From Chitinophaga pinensis (GTDB taxonomy: Bacteria; Bacteroidota; Bacteroidia; Chitinophagales; Chitinophagaceae), in the NCBI RefSeq assembly GCF_007896845.1, contig NZ_VOHS01000019.1, forward strand, positions 1-64,000: a stretch of DNA of 64,000 nucleotides, written 5' to 3'. A program made the translations under genes and the position numbers. The notes beneath the pieces were generated by a model. It was given only the letters and a program-made list of their open reading frames with translations. It was not told the origin of the DNA and ran no database searches. Below, one piece after another: positions 26,568-36,669 of the stretch (position 1 is the stretch's first letter; every line of letters begins with the position of its first letter).

Positions 26568-29500
26568 TTAGAATGAATATCTCAGACCAAGCTGCATCTG
26601 GTGTCTGCTTCCAAAGAAATCTCTGGAATAAGGAGTACCAGGATTAGACCACTCGTATACCGGGTAAGCGGATGGAGTACCTGCAGTTTTCTGTGACAGA
26701 CCAACACTCGCAGTTGAGTTGAAAGTGTTTGGAGAGAAGTATTGGATACCCCAATCCTTATTCAACAGGTTTGTCAGGTTGATGATATCATAAGTCAAAG
26801 TCAGTGTGTGAGTAGATTTACCGGCTTTGAAGTTGAAGTCCTGAGAGAAACGGAAGTCAGCCTGTGTATTCCATGGTGTACGACCACCGTTACGCTCTGT
26901 GAAGTTACCTTTACGGCTGCTCAGGTATTTATCACCTTCTACGTAAGCGAAGAATGCGTCAGCCATTGCCTGATTAGCAGGAGTGAAGAACTTACGCGCT
27001 TCTGCCTGATCTTTTGGAATGTAAGCCAGACTAACCTGCTGAGGTGTACCCTGAATAGTAGCATTCACGAAACCATAAGAGAATGGCAGACCGGAAGAGG
27101 TGTTAAAGAACAGTGCGAAGTTAGATACAAAACGGCCCTTGTGATTCCAGTCCATTTTGTAGTTAGCAGTTGCTACGATACGGTGACGGATATCAAAGTT
27201 AGAATAAGCCAAATGTGGATCGTTAGGATTCAGAGCCTGATTCAGCTGCCAGTTAGACTCCATGGAGTTACGGATACCATTGGTGATATCTTTAGACTGA
27301 CCGTAAGTATACGCCAAGCTGAAATTGAAGCCGAAATCAAATGCTTTGCTTGCCTGACCAGTTACAGCATAACGGTAACCTTTCTTAGTATTAGACAGCA
27401 GATAAGCGTTGGTGAATTTAGAGTTGATCTTGGTACCGCTGTAGATAGGCTGTTGCTTATCGGTATCATAGATATTATATGTAGGATTATCTACCAGATT
27501 CACCTGCTGGAATTTCAGATCGTAGATAGTCTTGGTATAGATACCCTCAATCGTGAATCTCCATCTGTTTTTGGTAGAATAGTCCAGTGCTGCACTACTT
27601 CTCCACATCTGTGGCATCTTGAAATTGTTGTCGATCAGATCCACCTGCGTAGCACCTGTTGCATCATGTACGTCAACACCCTGTGCAGTTACAAACTGTG
27701 CGGCACCCTGATCAGATACTTTCACCGGATTGCTGCCTGCTGCCGGAGGAGCGGCTGCTGTAAAGCGTTTATCATACGCACCATAGGTGGTACCGTTGTT
27801 ATAGTAAGCATAACCTAACCATGCAAACGGAATACGACCGGTAAACAGACCTGTTCCACCATGCAGTACCAGACTCTGGTCGCCTTTGATGTCGTAGTTA
27901 AAGCCTAAGCGAGGGGAGATCTGAATATTGTTCAGGTATTTATTGTTGATATCTTTTGGCTTCGTGTAGCTGTAAGTAGTACCGAAGTTAGGATCTACCG
28001 GAGCATTGGTTGTCTTGTCACTCAGGCTCTGTCTATTAGGCAGATTAGTGTAGTCAAAACGGATACCCGGAGTCAATTTGAAACGATCAGTCACCTGAAT
28101 CTCATCCTGTCCATACAGGCTGTACATACCGATTTTGAACTGAGCTGGAGGATTCGCCATGATATAATCACGGGAATTATTAGCGTAGTTAAAGTTAGCA
28201 CGTACACGGCTTGGTGCGTCATTCAGGAAGTCGTTGATACTTTCGTAGTCTACACGACCATTCCATGAGTTAACGAAGCCGTAAGTGATATTGTACAGCT
28301 CATTGTGCGTACCGATAGTGATGTTGTGCTTACCCTTGAAGATATTCACGTTATCAGTGAATTCGAAGGTCTTCTGTTTCATGTTGAAGATAGACGCCTC
28401 ACGGTCTGTACCAAGGAAAATGGTACCACCTCTTGATTTGATCTGAATCTGTGCAAGTGAAGGATCAGAAGTAGGATCACGATAATCGTGCACGGTAGAG
28501 TAACCAACGATCAGACTATTAGAAACCGAATTATTAAAACGGCTTTTTACTTCCAATACAGTAGAAGACTGATTGTTTACCTGTTTGAAGTCGATACCGC
28601 TGAAACGGAAGTTCTGCTGGTCACGCTCCAGATTGGTTGCTTCAGAAGTAATAGTATTGTTACGCAGGGACAACTGGTGTTTATCATTGATATTCCAGTC
28701 TAAGCGGTTAAAATACTTATTGGAATTTGAATAGATAGAAGTGTTACCATAAGTTCCCGGATCATATTTACCAGTTTTGGTAACATCCAGATCCAGCATA
28801 TGCTGACGGATCTGCTCAGCTTCCTGTACGGTGATCAGTGGCATATCTGCTGAACCTGCACCGAGAATAACCGGATCACGACGACGGGCGATCTCTTCGT
28901 TGGTGAAGAAGAATAATTTATCCTTGATAATAGGGAAACCCAATCTGATACCAGTCTGGTAATCATGGAAGCTGGAAGGCAGTTTAGAACCATCACCGGC
29001 ATTGTTCTTACCGATCAAGTCAGCGTTACGGCCGAAACCATATACGGAACCATGGAATTCATTGGTACCGCTACGCGTTACAGCGTTGATACTACCACCC
29101 AGAAAGTTACCGATCTTCACATCATAAGGAGCCAGATACACCTGAATATCCTGAATCGCATCCAGTGATACCGGGTTGGAACGGGTGCTGCTACCTGGCT
29201 GTCCGGAGCTGTTACTCTGACCACCCATAGAAGGGCTGAAGCCGATTGCGTCATTATTGATCGCACCATCCAATGTAACGTTATTGTAACGGTAGTTGGT
29301 ACCGAGGAAGGAGTTGTTGTTACTCTGTGGAGTAGCACGGGTAAAGTCCTGAAAACTACGGTTGATGGAAGGAAGGGTTTTTAACTGGTTCTGACCAATT
29401 TTAAAAGCGCCTCCTTTCTGTGTAGTGTTACCTTTTACAACTACTTCGCTCAGCGCTGTAGAAGCATCGGTCAGCTGAAAGTTGAAAGTAGAGCTACCCA

Positions 29501-29801
29501 GAGAAAGATTGATACCGGGAGCTTCTTCAGTTTTAAAACCTATATAGGAAACGGTGATTGTGTATGGACCACCCGGATTAACGTTGTTGATGAGGTAACG
29601 ACCGTCTGCCTGTGTCTGCGCACCATAACGGGTACCTGTAGAAGTGTTTACTGCCAGTATTGTTACCCCTGGCAGGGCCTCTCCTTTACTGCTCACTATT
29701 TTCCCACTGATCTGGGAGGTTGTGATCTGAGCTCTTAAGCCGGCAGCCGACAGTACAAGGATACTCACAAATAACAATAATGAATAGAATTGCTTATTCA
29801 C
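26568..29801 (-). CDS. Oar-like TonB-dependent receptor
   Basis: A 1077-aa outer-membrane receptor. The signal peptide spans 1-25 (ending LRAQ). A carboxypeptidase regulatory-like domain (about 30-112, ISGKIVSSKGEALPGVTI) is followed by a plug (SEVVVKGN; SLDAIQDIQVYLAPYDVKIGNFLGGSINAVTRSGTNEFHGSVYGF) and a long barrel ending in LGLRYSF. The Oar/Cna-B-type plug distinguishes it from SusC, and no SusD is adjacent. Such receptors take up large ligands at the cost of proton motive force. Two promoters of the 11-bp repeat type lie upstream, suggesting that it belongs to the same regulon as the genes at 36670-42613. The ligand is unknown; phosphate-containing compounds are my inference from regulation. 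Confidence 0.9.
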   Translation of the reverse strand: MNKQFYSLLLFVSILVLSAAGLRAQITTSQISGKIVSSKGEALPGVTILAVNTSTGTRYGAQTQADGRYLINNVNPGGPYTITVSYIGFKTEEAPGINLSLGSSTFNFQLTDASTALSEVVVKGNTTQKGGAFKIGQNQLKTLPSINRSFQDFTRATPQSNNNSFLGTNYRYNNVTLDGAINNDAIGFSPSMGGQSNSSGQPGSSTRSNPVSLDAIQDIQVYLAPYDVKIGNFLGGSINAVTRSGTNEFHGSVYGFGRNADLIGKNNAGDGSKLPSSFHDYQTGIRLGFPIIKDKLFFFTNEEIARRRDPVILGAGSADMPLITVQEAEQIRQHMLDLDVTKTGKYDPGTYGNTSIYSNSNKYFNRLDWNINDKHQLSLRNNTITSEATNLERDQQNFRFSGIDFKQVNNQSSTVLEVKSRFNNSVSNSLIVGYSTVHDYRDPTSDPSLAQIQIKSRGGTIFLGTDREASIFNMKQKTFEFTDNVNIFKGKHNITIGTHNELYNITYGFVNSWNGRVDYESINDFLNDAPSRVRANFNYANNSRDYIMANPPAQFKIGMYSLYGQDEIQVTDRFKLTPGIRFDYTNLPNRQSLSDKTTNAPVDPNFGTTYSYTKPKDINNKYLNNIQISPRLGFNYDIKGDQSLVLHGGTGLFTGRIPFAWLGYAYYNNGTTYGAYDKRFTAAAPPAAGSNPVKVSDQGAAQFVTAQGVDVHDATGATQVDLIDNNFKMPQMWRSSAALDYSTKNRWRFTIEGIYTKTIYDLKFQQVNLVDNPTYNIYDTDKQQPIYSGTKINSKFTNAYLLSNTKKGYRYAVTGQASKAFDFGFNFSLAYTYGQSKDITNGIRNSMESNWQLNQALNPNDPHLAYSNFDIRHRIVATANYKMDWNHKGRFVSNFALFFNTSSGLPFSYGFVNATIQGTPQQVSLAYIPKDQAEARKFFTPANQAMADAFFAYVEGDKYLSSRKGNFTERNGGRTPWNTQADFRFSQDFNFKAGKSTHTLTLTYDIINLTNLLNKDWGIQYFSPNTFNSTASVGLSQKTAGTPSAYPVYEWSNPGTPYSRDFFGSRHQMQLGLRYSF

Positions 29802-29819
29802 GTCTTTTCAATTTTGACG

Positions 29820-29875
29820 CAAACGTATCCCTGCTACATTACGCATATGTTAACACAATATTAAATTAATGTTAA
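29820..29875 (-). promoter_or_regulatory. 11-bp repeat promoter A (Oar-like receptor, proximal)
   Basis: On the minus strand the -7 box TACGTTTG (29820-29827) is preceded by 8 nt and then four 7-mers spaced 11 bp apart. Their plus-strand forms are ACATTAC (29836), ATGTTAA (29847), ATATTAA (29858) and ATGTTAA (29869). Transcription would begin about 12 nt before the start codon. This is the layout of a PhoB/OmpR-type activator site replacing the -33 element. Confidence 0.75.
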
Positions 29876-30216
29876 CACACAGGCGCACGTATCACACTCA
29901 ATAACTTATATGTTAAGTTTTGAGCTATGTGAGCAAATTATTCTGTTCGGCTTGTTTAGTTCCTTACTTAATCCCAGACATAGACATAGGTAAAATGACA
30001 GGAGAAGCAGACGGAAAATTATTCATACAAGCTTGTTATAGGCAACAATAAGGGTATTGATAGTAATAGGTTTCCTTATATGTTCGCATGTTACCAAAAA
30101 TATATAGCGTGTGTTAAGGGAGTGTTACCTCAATATTAAGTTTGGTAAATTCTAATGTTAAGTTTTTACGCGATGTAACGCTTGTGGTTTCATAGGCTCC
30201 CTGTCGCCAGTATTCA
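29876..30216. other. Leader and spacer between AsnC gene and receptor
   Basis: No gene of normal size is present. A transcript from promoter B would have a leader of nearly 290 nt to the receptor start and would cross promoter A. It includes two 17-codon leftward frames, one starting MRTYKETYYYQYPYCC near 30088; neither is supported as a gene. Confidence 0.4.
30095..30161 (-). promoter_or_regulatory. 11-bp repeat promoter B (distal)
   Basis: On the minus strand TATTTTTG (30095-30102), an 8-nt gap, then 7-mers every 11 bp: plus-strand GTGTTAA (30111), GTGTTAC (30122), ATATTAA (30133), a weak GGTAAAT (30144) and ATGTTAA (30155). It points at the receptor gene, 294 bp away. Confidence 0.7.
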
Positions 30217-30735
30217 CTAAAGACCTTCATCCCTTTTACCATGCTTTGAAGTCTTGATGATCTGCCCGGTGGTCAAAGACAAAGCAGTTTCATGTTTAGG
30301 TTCCGCTATTACAAAAAGGCTGTTAATCCTGCTCACCGCATCCAGCCGGGAAAGTTTGTTCGTAATAAACAACTCGTATTCTTCCAGATCGGCTACCATC
30401 ACTTTCAGTAAGTAATCGTACGGACCGTTGATCTTATAACATTCCATTACCTCGGGAAAAGTATTGACCTTCGCCTCAAACAGCTGAAAGATATCATGCC
30501 CATGCTCTTTAAGTGTAATATTGGCAAAAGCTGTTACATGTTTGCCCATGCGCTTTTTATCCAGAATGGCGACATAGCCTTTAATATAGCCCTCACATTC
30601 AAGCCGTTTTACGCGTTCAAATATGGAGGTTACTGATTTTCCCAGTCTGGCAGCTATTTCCTTATTGGTAAGACGCGCATCTTCCTGTAGCAGGTCCAGT
30701 ATGTGCAGGTCGGTTTCATCTAACGTGAAATGCAT
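30217..30735 (-). CDS. Lrp/AsnC family transcriptional regulator
   Basis: A 172-aa feast/famine regulator. The N-terminal helix-turn-helix (LDLLQEDARLTNKEIAARLGKSVTSIFERVKRLECEG; residues about 12-49) is followed by the RAM ligand-binding domain (VTAFANITLKEHG ... VMECYKINGPYDYLLKVMVADLEEYE). It is somewhat longer than the usual 150-160 aa because of a charged tail. It is divergent from ppsA with a 177-bp shared region and probably regulates that gene and itself in response to an amino acid. Confidence 0.9.
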   Translation of the reverse strand: MHFTLDETDLHILDLLQEDARLTNKEIAARLGKSVTSIFERVKRLECEGYIKGYVAILDKKRMGKHVTAFANITLKEHGHDIFQLFEAKVNTFPEVMECYKINGPYDYLLKVMVADLEEYELFITNKLSRLDAVSRINSLFVIAEPKHETALSLTTGQIIKTSKHGKRDEGL

Positions 30736-30912
30736 TGGGGAATATTTTACTAAAATTACGCAGATTCAGCCGCTGTACCTGAAAAAAAATCATGATTAAC
30801 AACTCATTATAGATTTGTTTTCGCCTTCCCGCCGCTTCTGTATTTCTAGTTACAATAATGATGACCTTTATCCCGACGCCAACTTTGTCATACACCAAAA
30901 CTAATCTCTTCA

Positions 30913-33351
30913 ATGGAAACACGAATTGTAATTCCTCTTCAGGCATTATGTCTGGAGGATATCCCTATCGTAGGTGGTAAGTGCGCCTCACTTGGAGAAA
31001 TGATTGCCAACCTCACCAAAGCAGGTATTAATATCCCCTCCGGCTTCGCTATCACCACCACAGCCTATTATCAGTTTCTGCGTCAGAGTGGTCTGGAAGA
31101 GTACATTAAGGAACAGATCTCTGGTATTGATTTTACTTCACTGGTTACCCTGAGACGTGCAGGACAACGCATCCGCCAGGCTATCAGCAATACCAAGTTT
31201 CCGCATGAACTCAGTGCAGAGATTATCAGCGCCTATCTGGAACTATCCCGGGAATACGGTCAGGACGTCACAGACGTAGCCGTGCGTTCCTCCGCCACTG
31301 CAGAAGACCTTCCGGATGCCTCCTTTGCCGGACAGCAGGAAACCTACCTGAATGTCAGAGGACCAGCTGCCCTGATAGATGCCGTGCGTAACTGCTTCGC
31401 ATCCCTTTTTACGGATAGAGCAATCAGCTACAGACAAAACTTCGGATATGATCATTTCAGTATTGGCTTATCCGTTTGTATACAGAAGATGGTCCGCTCA
31501 GATCTGGGTGCTGCCGGTGTAGCCTTTTCACTGGATACAGAATCAGGCTTCAAAGATGTAGTTGTGATCAATGGCGCCTTCGGTCTGGGAGAAATGGTCG
31601 TACAGGGATCCGTCTCTCCTGATGAGTTCATTGTATTCAAGCCGGCGCTCGACGGTCATCATACACCCATCATTGAAAAGCGCCTTGGTATGAAAGATAA
31701 GATGATGGTCTACGGTGAAAGTAATGACCAACGTACCAAGATCATCCCGCTTGACAAAGCCAGTCAGCAAAGATTTTCACTACGCGATAAACAAATTTTG
31801 CAACTTTCCGAATGGGTATGCCGCATAGAAGAATACTATTCGCAGCTCAAAGGAAAATGGTGTCCGATGGATATCGAATGGGCCTTAGATGGGCTCAGCA
31901 ATGAACTATTCATCGTACAGGCCCGCCCCGAAACCATTCACTCACAGAAAGAACATCATACAATTACCTCCTACAGCATGGAACAAAAAGCGACGCCTTT
32001 ATTAAAAGGGATCGCGGTAGGAGATAAGATCGCATCCGGAAAAGTGAATATCCTCTTCTCACTGGACAAACGTATTACTGAAGGATCTGAATTCAAACCC
32101 GGCGATGTACTCGTTACAGACATGACAGACCCCGACTGGGAACCTATCATGAAAATGGCAGCCGCCATTGTTACTAATAAAGGAGGCCGTACCTGTCATG
32201 CCGCCATTGTCGCAAGAGAAATGGGCATTCCCGCCATCGTAGGTTGTGGCAATGCTACGGAGTTGCTTAGCTCTGGTCAGGACATTACGATCAGTTGTGC
32301 AGAAGGAGATGAGGGCATTATCTACGAAGGCATTGTGCCTTTCAAAGAAACCTCTCTTGATCTGCGGGAGCTACCCGGGATCAGAACATCTCTGATGCTG
32401 AATGTAGCATCTCCGTCAATGGCTTTCCAATATTCACATCTGCCTAACAAGGGTGTCGGATTAGCAAGAGAAGAATTCATCATCAACAACTACATTAAAA
32501 TACATCCGCTTGCACTGCTGCATCACAAAACACTGAACGATGCCGCGCTTAGTGCCGAGATCAATCAACTGATAAGAGGATATGAAAACGAAGAGGCTTA
32601 TTTCGTACAAAAGCTGGCCTACGGCATTGCGAAGATTGCCTCTGCATTTCATCCGGGTAAAGTGATCGTGCGTTTCTCTGACTTCAAGAGTAATGAATAC
32701 TATAATCTGTTAGGAGGAAAGTACTTCGAACCGGAAGAAGAAAACCCGATGATCGGCTGGAGAGGTGCATCCAGATATTATTCTGATAAGTATCGCGCTG
32801 CTTTCGAACTCGAGTGTAAAGCCATCAAAAAAGTAAGAGAGGAAATGGGACTGGAAAACGTAGTCGTCATGATTCCTTTCTGCAGAACGGTGGAAGAACT
32901 GCTGAAGGTATTGGATACAATGAAGCAATATGGGCTCGAGAGAGGAGAAAACGGACTGGAAGTATACCTGATGGCAGAAATACCTTCCAATATCATTATG
33001 GCAGAAGAATTTGCTGCGCATATCGACGGCTTCTCTATCGGATCCAATGATCTTACACAACTCACTTTAGGGCTCGACCGCGACTCTTCATTGATTGCGA
33101 ACCTCTACAATGAGCGTAATCCCGCTGTGTTGAGAATGATCAGTATGCTGATCAGTACCGCTAAGAAGCAACATGTGAAAGTAGGTATCTGCGGACAAGG
33201 GCCTTCTGATTTCCCTGACTTCACAAAGTTTCTGGTGGAACAGGGCATTGATAGTATCTCCGTCACACCAGACGCATTGACTAAAACAGTAAGAGCTATT
33301 CACGAAGCAGAAGAACTGCTCAGCTTACACGCACCATTACACGTTTTATAG
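30913..33351 (+). CDS. ppsA: Phosphoenolpyruvate synthase
   Basis: PEP synthase converts pyruvate, ATP and water to PEP, AMP and phosphate, the entry step of gluconeogenesis. The 812-aa protein has the ATP-binding domain (VAVRSSATAEDLPDASFAGQQETYLN), the phosphohistidine H429 in GGRTCHAAIVARE and the PEP-binding barrel (GSNDLTQLTLGLDRDS; GICGQGPSD). The start METRIVIPL is at a sound ATG. It is divergently arranged with the AsnC-family gene, its likely regulator. A terminator follows. Confidence 0.95.
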   Translation: METRIVIPLQALCLEDIPIVGGKCASLGEMIANLTKAGINIPSGFAITTTAYYQFLRQSGLEEYIKEQISGIDFTSLVTLRRAGQRIRQAISNTKFPHELSAEIISAYLELSREYGQDVTDVAVRSSATAEDLPDASFAGQQETYLNVRGPAALIDAVRNCFASLFTDRAISYRQNFGYDHFSIGLSVCIQKMVRSDLGAAGVAFSLDTESGFKDVVVINGAFGLGEMVVQGSVSPDEFIVFKPALDGHHTPIIEKRLGMKDKMMVYGESNDQRTKIIPLDKASQQRFSLRDKQILQLSEWVCRIEEYYSQLKGKWCPMDIEWALDGLSNELFIVQARPETIHSQKEHHTITSYSMEQKATPLLKGIAVGDKIASGKVNILFSLDKRITEGSEFKPGDVLVTDMTDPDWEPIMKMAAAIVTNKGGRTCHAAIVAREMGIPAIVGCGNATELLSSGQDITISCAEGDEGIIYEGIVPFKETSLDLRELPGIRTSLMLNVASPSMAFQYSHLPNKGVGLAREEFIINNYIKIHPLALLHHKTLNDAALSAEINQLIRGYENEEAYFVQKLAYGIAKIASAFHPGKVIVRFSDFKSNEYYNLLGGKYFEPEEENPMIGWRGASRYYSDKYRAAFELECKAIKKVREEMGLENVVVMIPFCRTVEELLKVLDTMKQYGLERGENGLEVYLMAEIPSNIIMAEEFAAHIDGFSIGSNDLTQLTLGLDRDSSLIANLYNERNPAVLRMISMLISTAKKQHVKVGICGQGPSDFPDFTKFLVEQGIDSISVTPDALTKTVRAIHEAEELLSLHAPLHVL

Positions 33352-33373
33352 TATAAAGCCCACGATAAAACAG

Positions 33374-33403
33374 AAAGCCGTCCGCAGTAGCAGACGGCTT
33401 TTT
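33374..33403 (+). terminator. ppsA terminator
   Basis: AAAGCCGTC (33374-33382) pairs with GACGGCTTT (33393-33401), followed by T residues. Confidence 0.9.
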
Positions 33404-33424
33404 GCTGTATTATATCAATCAGTT

Positions 33425-34564
33425 TTATAAAATCTGAATCAGCTTTACAATCTGAGAAGGATTAGGACATGTAGTGGTCTTTACCCTGTGGAATACATTG
33501 TATGTACCTTTTGGCAGATTGGAAGGGAAGTGGAAAGAAATGTCAGAATCATTCCATGTCGCTACACTTACATTAGCGCTATTCCTGATATCCCATTCTA
33601 CAGCAACCAGTTCATTCAGCTTCACTCTGTAAGACGGATACAGCGTACCGATGTTGTTGTAGGTAGCTTGTGTACCAGATGCAGGCAGGTTGATGTGCGG
33701 ATAGAGATTACATGCAGATCCCGGATATAATGCTCTTATTACTTCAGCATCTTTACCACTCTCGTTAAACAAAAGATATCCGTCGTTGGTAGATGGCACA
33801 AAGTTTTTGCGCATGATTGACAATGCAGCATCACTTTCGGAAAAAGCAGGAAGATCCACGTTACCGATCACCTGACCATTATCAGCGATACCTTCACCCT
33901 GTGTATTCCAGTCACTGTGACGCAGTCCCATCATATGGCCGATTTCGTGTGCGATCAACCAGGAAATCTGGTCGGAGCTCAGGTTCTGTGAATCGATCAG
34001 GGTTTTGTTAAGGATAATCTGATAACCATTCACACCGTTGAAGTTAGAAAATCCGGGATAGTCTCCCATTGCATAAACACCTGAAGGCAGGGTACCATAA
34101 ACAATCTGGAAACTATATGCCGGATCAGTAGCATAGTAAGTAGCATAAAAGCTCAGAGCAGAATGTGCACTGTTCCATTCCTGAATCGCTCTTACAGCAC
34201 CAGCATAATAACGGGGCTCTCCGAGTACTGTTGATGGCAAAAATACTTTGATCTGGTTGCCAAGGGTCCAGAGATTGGTAGCGGTTGCATACTTCGCGTT
34301 TGCATCCTTTCTGATATTGTATTCATCGAGGAATTTTCTTGAGATGGCGCGATCTCCTTCCACAACAAAAATAGAATCATAATTTTTTACGCCAGAAGTA
34401 TCAAAGCCGAGATCATGGATCTTTTGCAGATACTTTTCATCTACGCGGGCTTGAATTTCATCGGTCACCGGGGCTTGGGTGTTTGCATTCTCTTTTTTAC
34501 AGGCAAATAAAAAAGCAGACATCGCAGTAATGGTCACTGCTAAAGAGGCAATACGGGTTCTCAT
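33425..34564 (-). CDS. M57-like HEIGH metalloprotease lipoprotein
   Basis: A 379-aa secreted zinc protease. The lipoprotein signal ends LFAC (C22). The zinc site is H206-E-I-G-H210 with H216 in MMGLRH, an HExxHxxGxxH metzincin site. The HEIGH form and the strings IQVFLPS-like, VRAIQEWN and GYQIILNKTL are typical of the dual-action HEIGH peptidases (M57) of Bacteroidota. The C-terminal about 100 residues form a beta-rich domain of unknown function. It reads away from ppsA on the opposite strand. No inhibitor or substrate gene is next to it. Confidence 0.85.
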   Translation of the reverse strand: MRTRIASLAVTITAMSAFLFACKKENANTQAPVTDEIQARVDEKYLQKIHDLGFDTSGVKNYDSIFVVEGDRAISRKFLDEYNIRKDANAKYATATNLWTLGNQIKVFLPSTVLGEPRYYAGAVRAIQEWNSAHSALSFYATYYATDPAYSFQIVYGTLPSGVYAMGDYPGFSNFNGVNGYQIILNKTLIDSQNLSSDQISWLIAHEIGHMMGLRHSDWNTQGEGIADNGQVIGNVDLPAFSESDAALSIMRKNFVPSTNDGYLLFNESGKDAEVIRALYPGSACNLYPHINLPASGTQATYNNIGTLYPSYRVKLNELVAVEWDIRNSANVSVATWNDSDISFHFPSNLPKGTYNVFHRVKTTTCPNPSQIVKLIQIL

Positions 34565-34887
34565 GTGATGTATTTGATTTAATTAACAAATTCTCCGGAC
34601 AATAGATTACCAGCACATCTGTCTATACACAAATGCAACAGGTATATTTTTATACAACATTCTCTAGTGCGTAATACGAATACAATTGCCTTTAGGCAGG
34701 TATGTATGGTCAATGCAGATAGAAGACGGATTTTGCATCATCAAAAGGCCTGATGCGGGCCGGGTAACATATCTCGATACGGGGTTCATATGGTCGGGTA
34801 TACAACTTAAAAACTGATACTACAATAGTAACAATTTGTTTTGTAAAAAAAGCACAAAACATGTTATGCAAATATTAACAAAAAAAT
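34565..34887. other. Upstream region of M57 gene, bordering the IS
   Basis: No gene is seen. It is AT-rich. Two 7-mers spaced 11 bp apart, ATGTTAT (34861) and ATATTAA (34872), lie just before the IS border, but no -7 box stands 8 nt away, so I do not call it a promoter of the repeat type. Confidence 0.35.
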
Positions 34888-36643
34888 GAGGGGGCTGTCT
34901 CATAAATAAAAAATGAGGCGGCCCTTTTTATATTGTTTTGAAAAGTAGATTGTAACTTAATGTTATGGCAAGAGGAAAAAGTCTTACGGTAACATTTAAA
35001 GCTACTCATCAGAATCAGCTGTCGCTAATTCCGCTTGATTTAAATGATATGGTGGCAGCCAATCATCCTGTGAGGATAGTGGCGGCCATTCTTGATAAAA
35101 TCGATATCAGTAAGCTAATTGCCGAGTACAAAACAGGCGGAGCCAGTAGCTATCATCCCAAAGTATTACTAAAGATTTTGGTATATGCTTACATTAATAA
35201 TATATACAGCAGCCGCAAAATAGAAGAAGCAGTTAGTCAGAATATAAATTTCATGTGGCTGGCAGGTCTAAATAAGCCTGATCATAATACAATCAATAGG
35301 TTCCGGGGTAAGCGCTTGCAGCGGACGTTACGTCCCATTTTCAGCCAGGTAGTTGAATTGCTGTGCCAGGAAGGTCTTCTGAGTATAAAAGAGTTGTACA
35401 CAGACGGGACTAAAATTGAAGCAAATGCGAACCGGTATACTTTTGTATGGGGCAATTCTATTAAATCAAACCGGGAAAAGATCAAAAAACAACTTTGCGA
35501 GCTTTGGGAATATGCTCAGCAGGTGGCTGCATCAGAAATGGATGATACCGATCCGAGTGGGTTTGATAAAATTGATAGTGAAAAAATAACTGAGACTATT
35601 AATAAAATAAACGAAGCGTTAAAGGACAAAGACGTTGACAAAAATATCCGCCAGAAACTGAACTATGGCAAGAAGAACTGGCCTGCAGCACTTGATAAAT
35701 ATGAGGGGCAAGAAAATCAGATAGGTTGCGGCCGTAGTAACATGAGTAAAACAGATCCAGATGCGACATTTATGCGGCTCAAAGAAGACCATATGAAAAA
35801 TGGCCAACTGAAACCAGCGTATAATGTTCAGGTAAGCACCAATAATCAGTACATTGTAAATTATAGCCTTCATCAACAAAGCACCGATACCAATACGCTA
35901 ATCGCGCACCTGGAACAGCATATAAAGACCTACAAGGAAAAACCAACCAATATTACAGCGGATGCAGGTTATGGTAGTGAACAAAACTATCAATGGCTTG
36001 AATCTAAACGGATCACTGCTTATGTGAAACACAATCAGTTTGACAGACAGCAGCGTAAGCGAAAAAAGGAGAAAAATCCTTATTCATCTGATAAATTAGT
36101 TTACGACGAGAGCAACGACCAATATGAGTGTCCGAAAGGCAAGCCGATGCATAATGTGGGCACCTACACCAGGCAAACAACAACAGGCTTTCTACAGACG
36201 ATCACAAAATATGAAACAGAGAGTTGTAAGTATTGTAGGTTAAAAAAGTTATGCCATCAGGCAAAAGGTAACCGTGTGATTGAAATTAATCATAATCTAA
36301 AACGGCTAAAATCGAGGGCAGATAAGCGGTTAAAAACAAGACGGGGAATAGCTAAACGTAAACAGCGATGTTTTGATGTGGAATCTGTTTTTGGTAATAT
36401 CAAGCATAATCACCACTTCAGGAGATTTATGCTCCGTGGCATCGAAAAAGTCGAAATAGAGACTGGCTTATTAGCCCTAGCGCACAATCTTAGGAAGAAA
36501 ATAGCCTAAGAAACCTAAAACTAAACTTCAAAATATCGATTTGATACTTAAAATATCTTTTAGGTATATAATACACCATATCGGCTGATATAACAGTATA
36601 AAAACATAAAAGGGAACGTCTCAACTTATGAGACGCCCCCCTC
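34888..36643 (+). mobile_element. IS1182-family insertion sequence
   Basis: A complete-looking element of 1756 bp. The ends GAGGGGGCTGTCTCATAA (34888-34905) and, read inward from the right, GAGGGGGGCGTCTCATAA (36626-36643) agree in 16 of 18 positions. One intact transposase fills it. I see no target-site duplication at the borders. It lies 26 bp past the stop codon of the lipoprotein gene 36670-38142. Confidence 0.85.
34965..36509 (+). CDS. IS1182-family transposase
   Basis: A 514-aa DDE transposase. The N-terminal part matches the IS1182/IS5-related group (LSLIPLDLNDMVAANHPVRIVAAILD; SYHPKVLLKILVYAYINNIYSSRKIEEA; GLNKPDHNTINRFR). The first acidic residue is in ELYTDGTKIEANANRYTF, the second in ITADAGYGSEQNYQWLE and the last in RCFDVESVFGNIKHN. 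A Cys-rich zinc-like patch (CPKGKP, CKYCRLKKLC) is normal for the family. The frame is uninterrupted, so the element may be active. Confidence 0.93.
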   Translation: MARGKSLTVTFKATHQNQLSLIPLDLNDMVAANHPVRIVAAILDKIDISKLIAEYKTGGASSYHPKVLLKILVYAYINNIYSSRKIEEAVSQNINFMWLAGLNKPDHNTINRFRGKRLQRTLRPIFSQVVELLCQEGLLSIKELYTDGTKIEANANRYTFVWGNSIKSNREKIKKQLCELWEYAQQVAASEMDDTDPSGFDKIDSEKITETINKINEALKDKDVDKNIRQKLNYGKKNWPAALDKYEGQENQIGCGRSNMSKTDPDATFMRLKEDHMKNGQLKPAYNVQVSTNNQYIVNYSLHQQSTDTNTLIAHLEQHIKTYKEKPTNITADAGYGSEQNYQWLESKRITAYVKHNQFDRQQRKRKKEKNPYSSDKLVYDESNDQYECPKGKPMHNVGTYTRQTTTGFLQTITKYETESCKYCRLKKLCHQAKGNRVIEINHNLKRLKSRADKRLKTRRGIAKRKQRCFDVESVFGNIKHNHHFRRFMLRGIEKVEIETGLLALAHNLRKKIA

Positions 36644-36669
36644 TGACAAGCAGTTATATTATGTAAGAA

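Noticed and set aside
26742..27818. A 358-codon plus-strand frame opposite the Oar-like receptor
   Set aside because: It is a shadow of the barrel-coding frame with no domain or signal peptide.
34861..34878. A seventh 11-bp array before the M57 peptidase
   Set aside because: Only two units are present and no -7 box lies at 8 nt.
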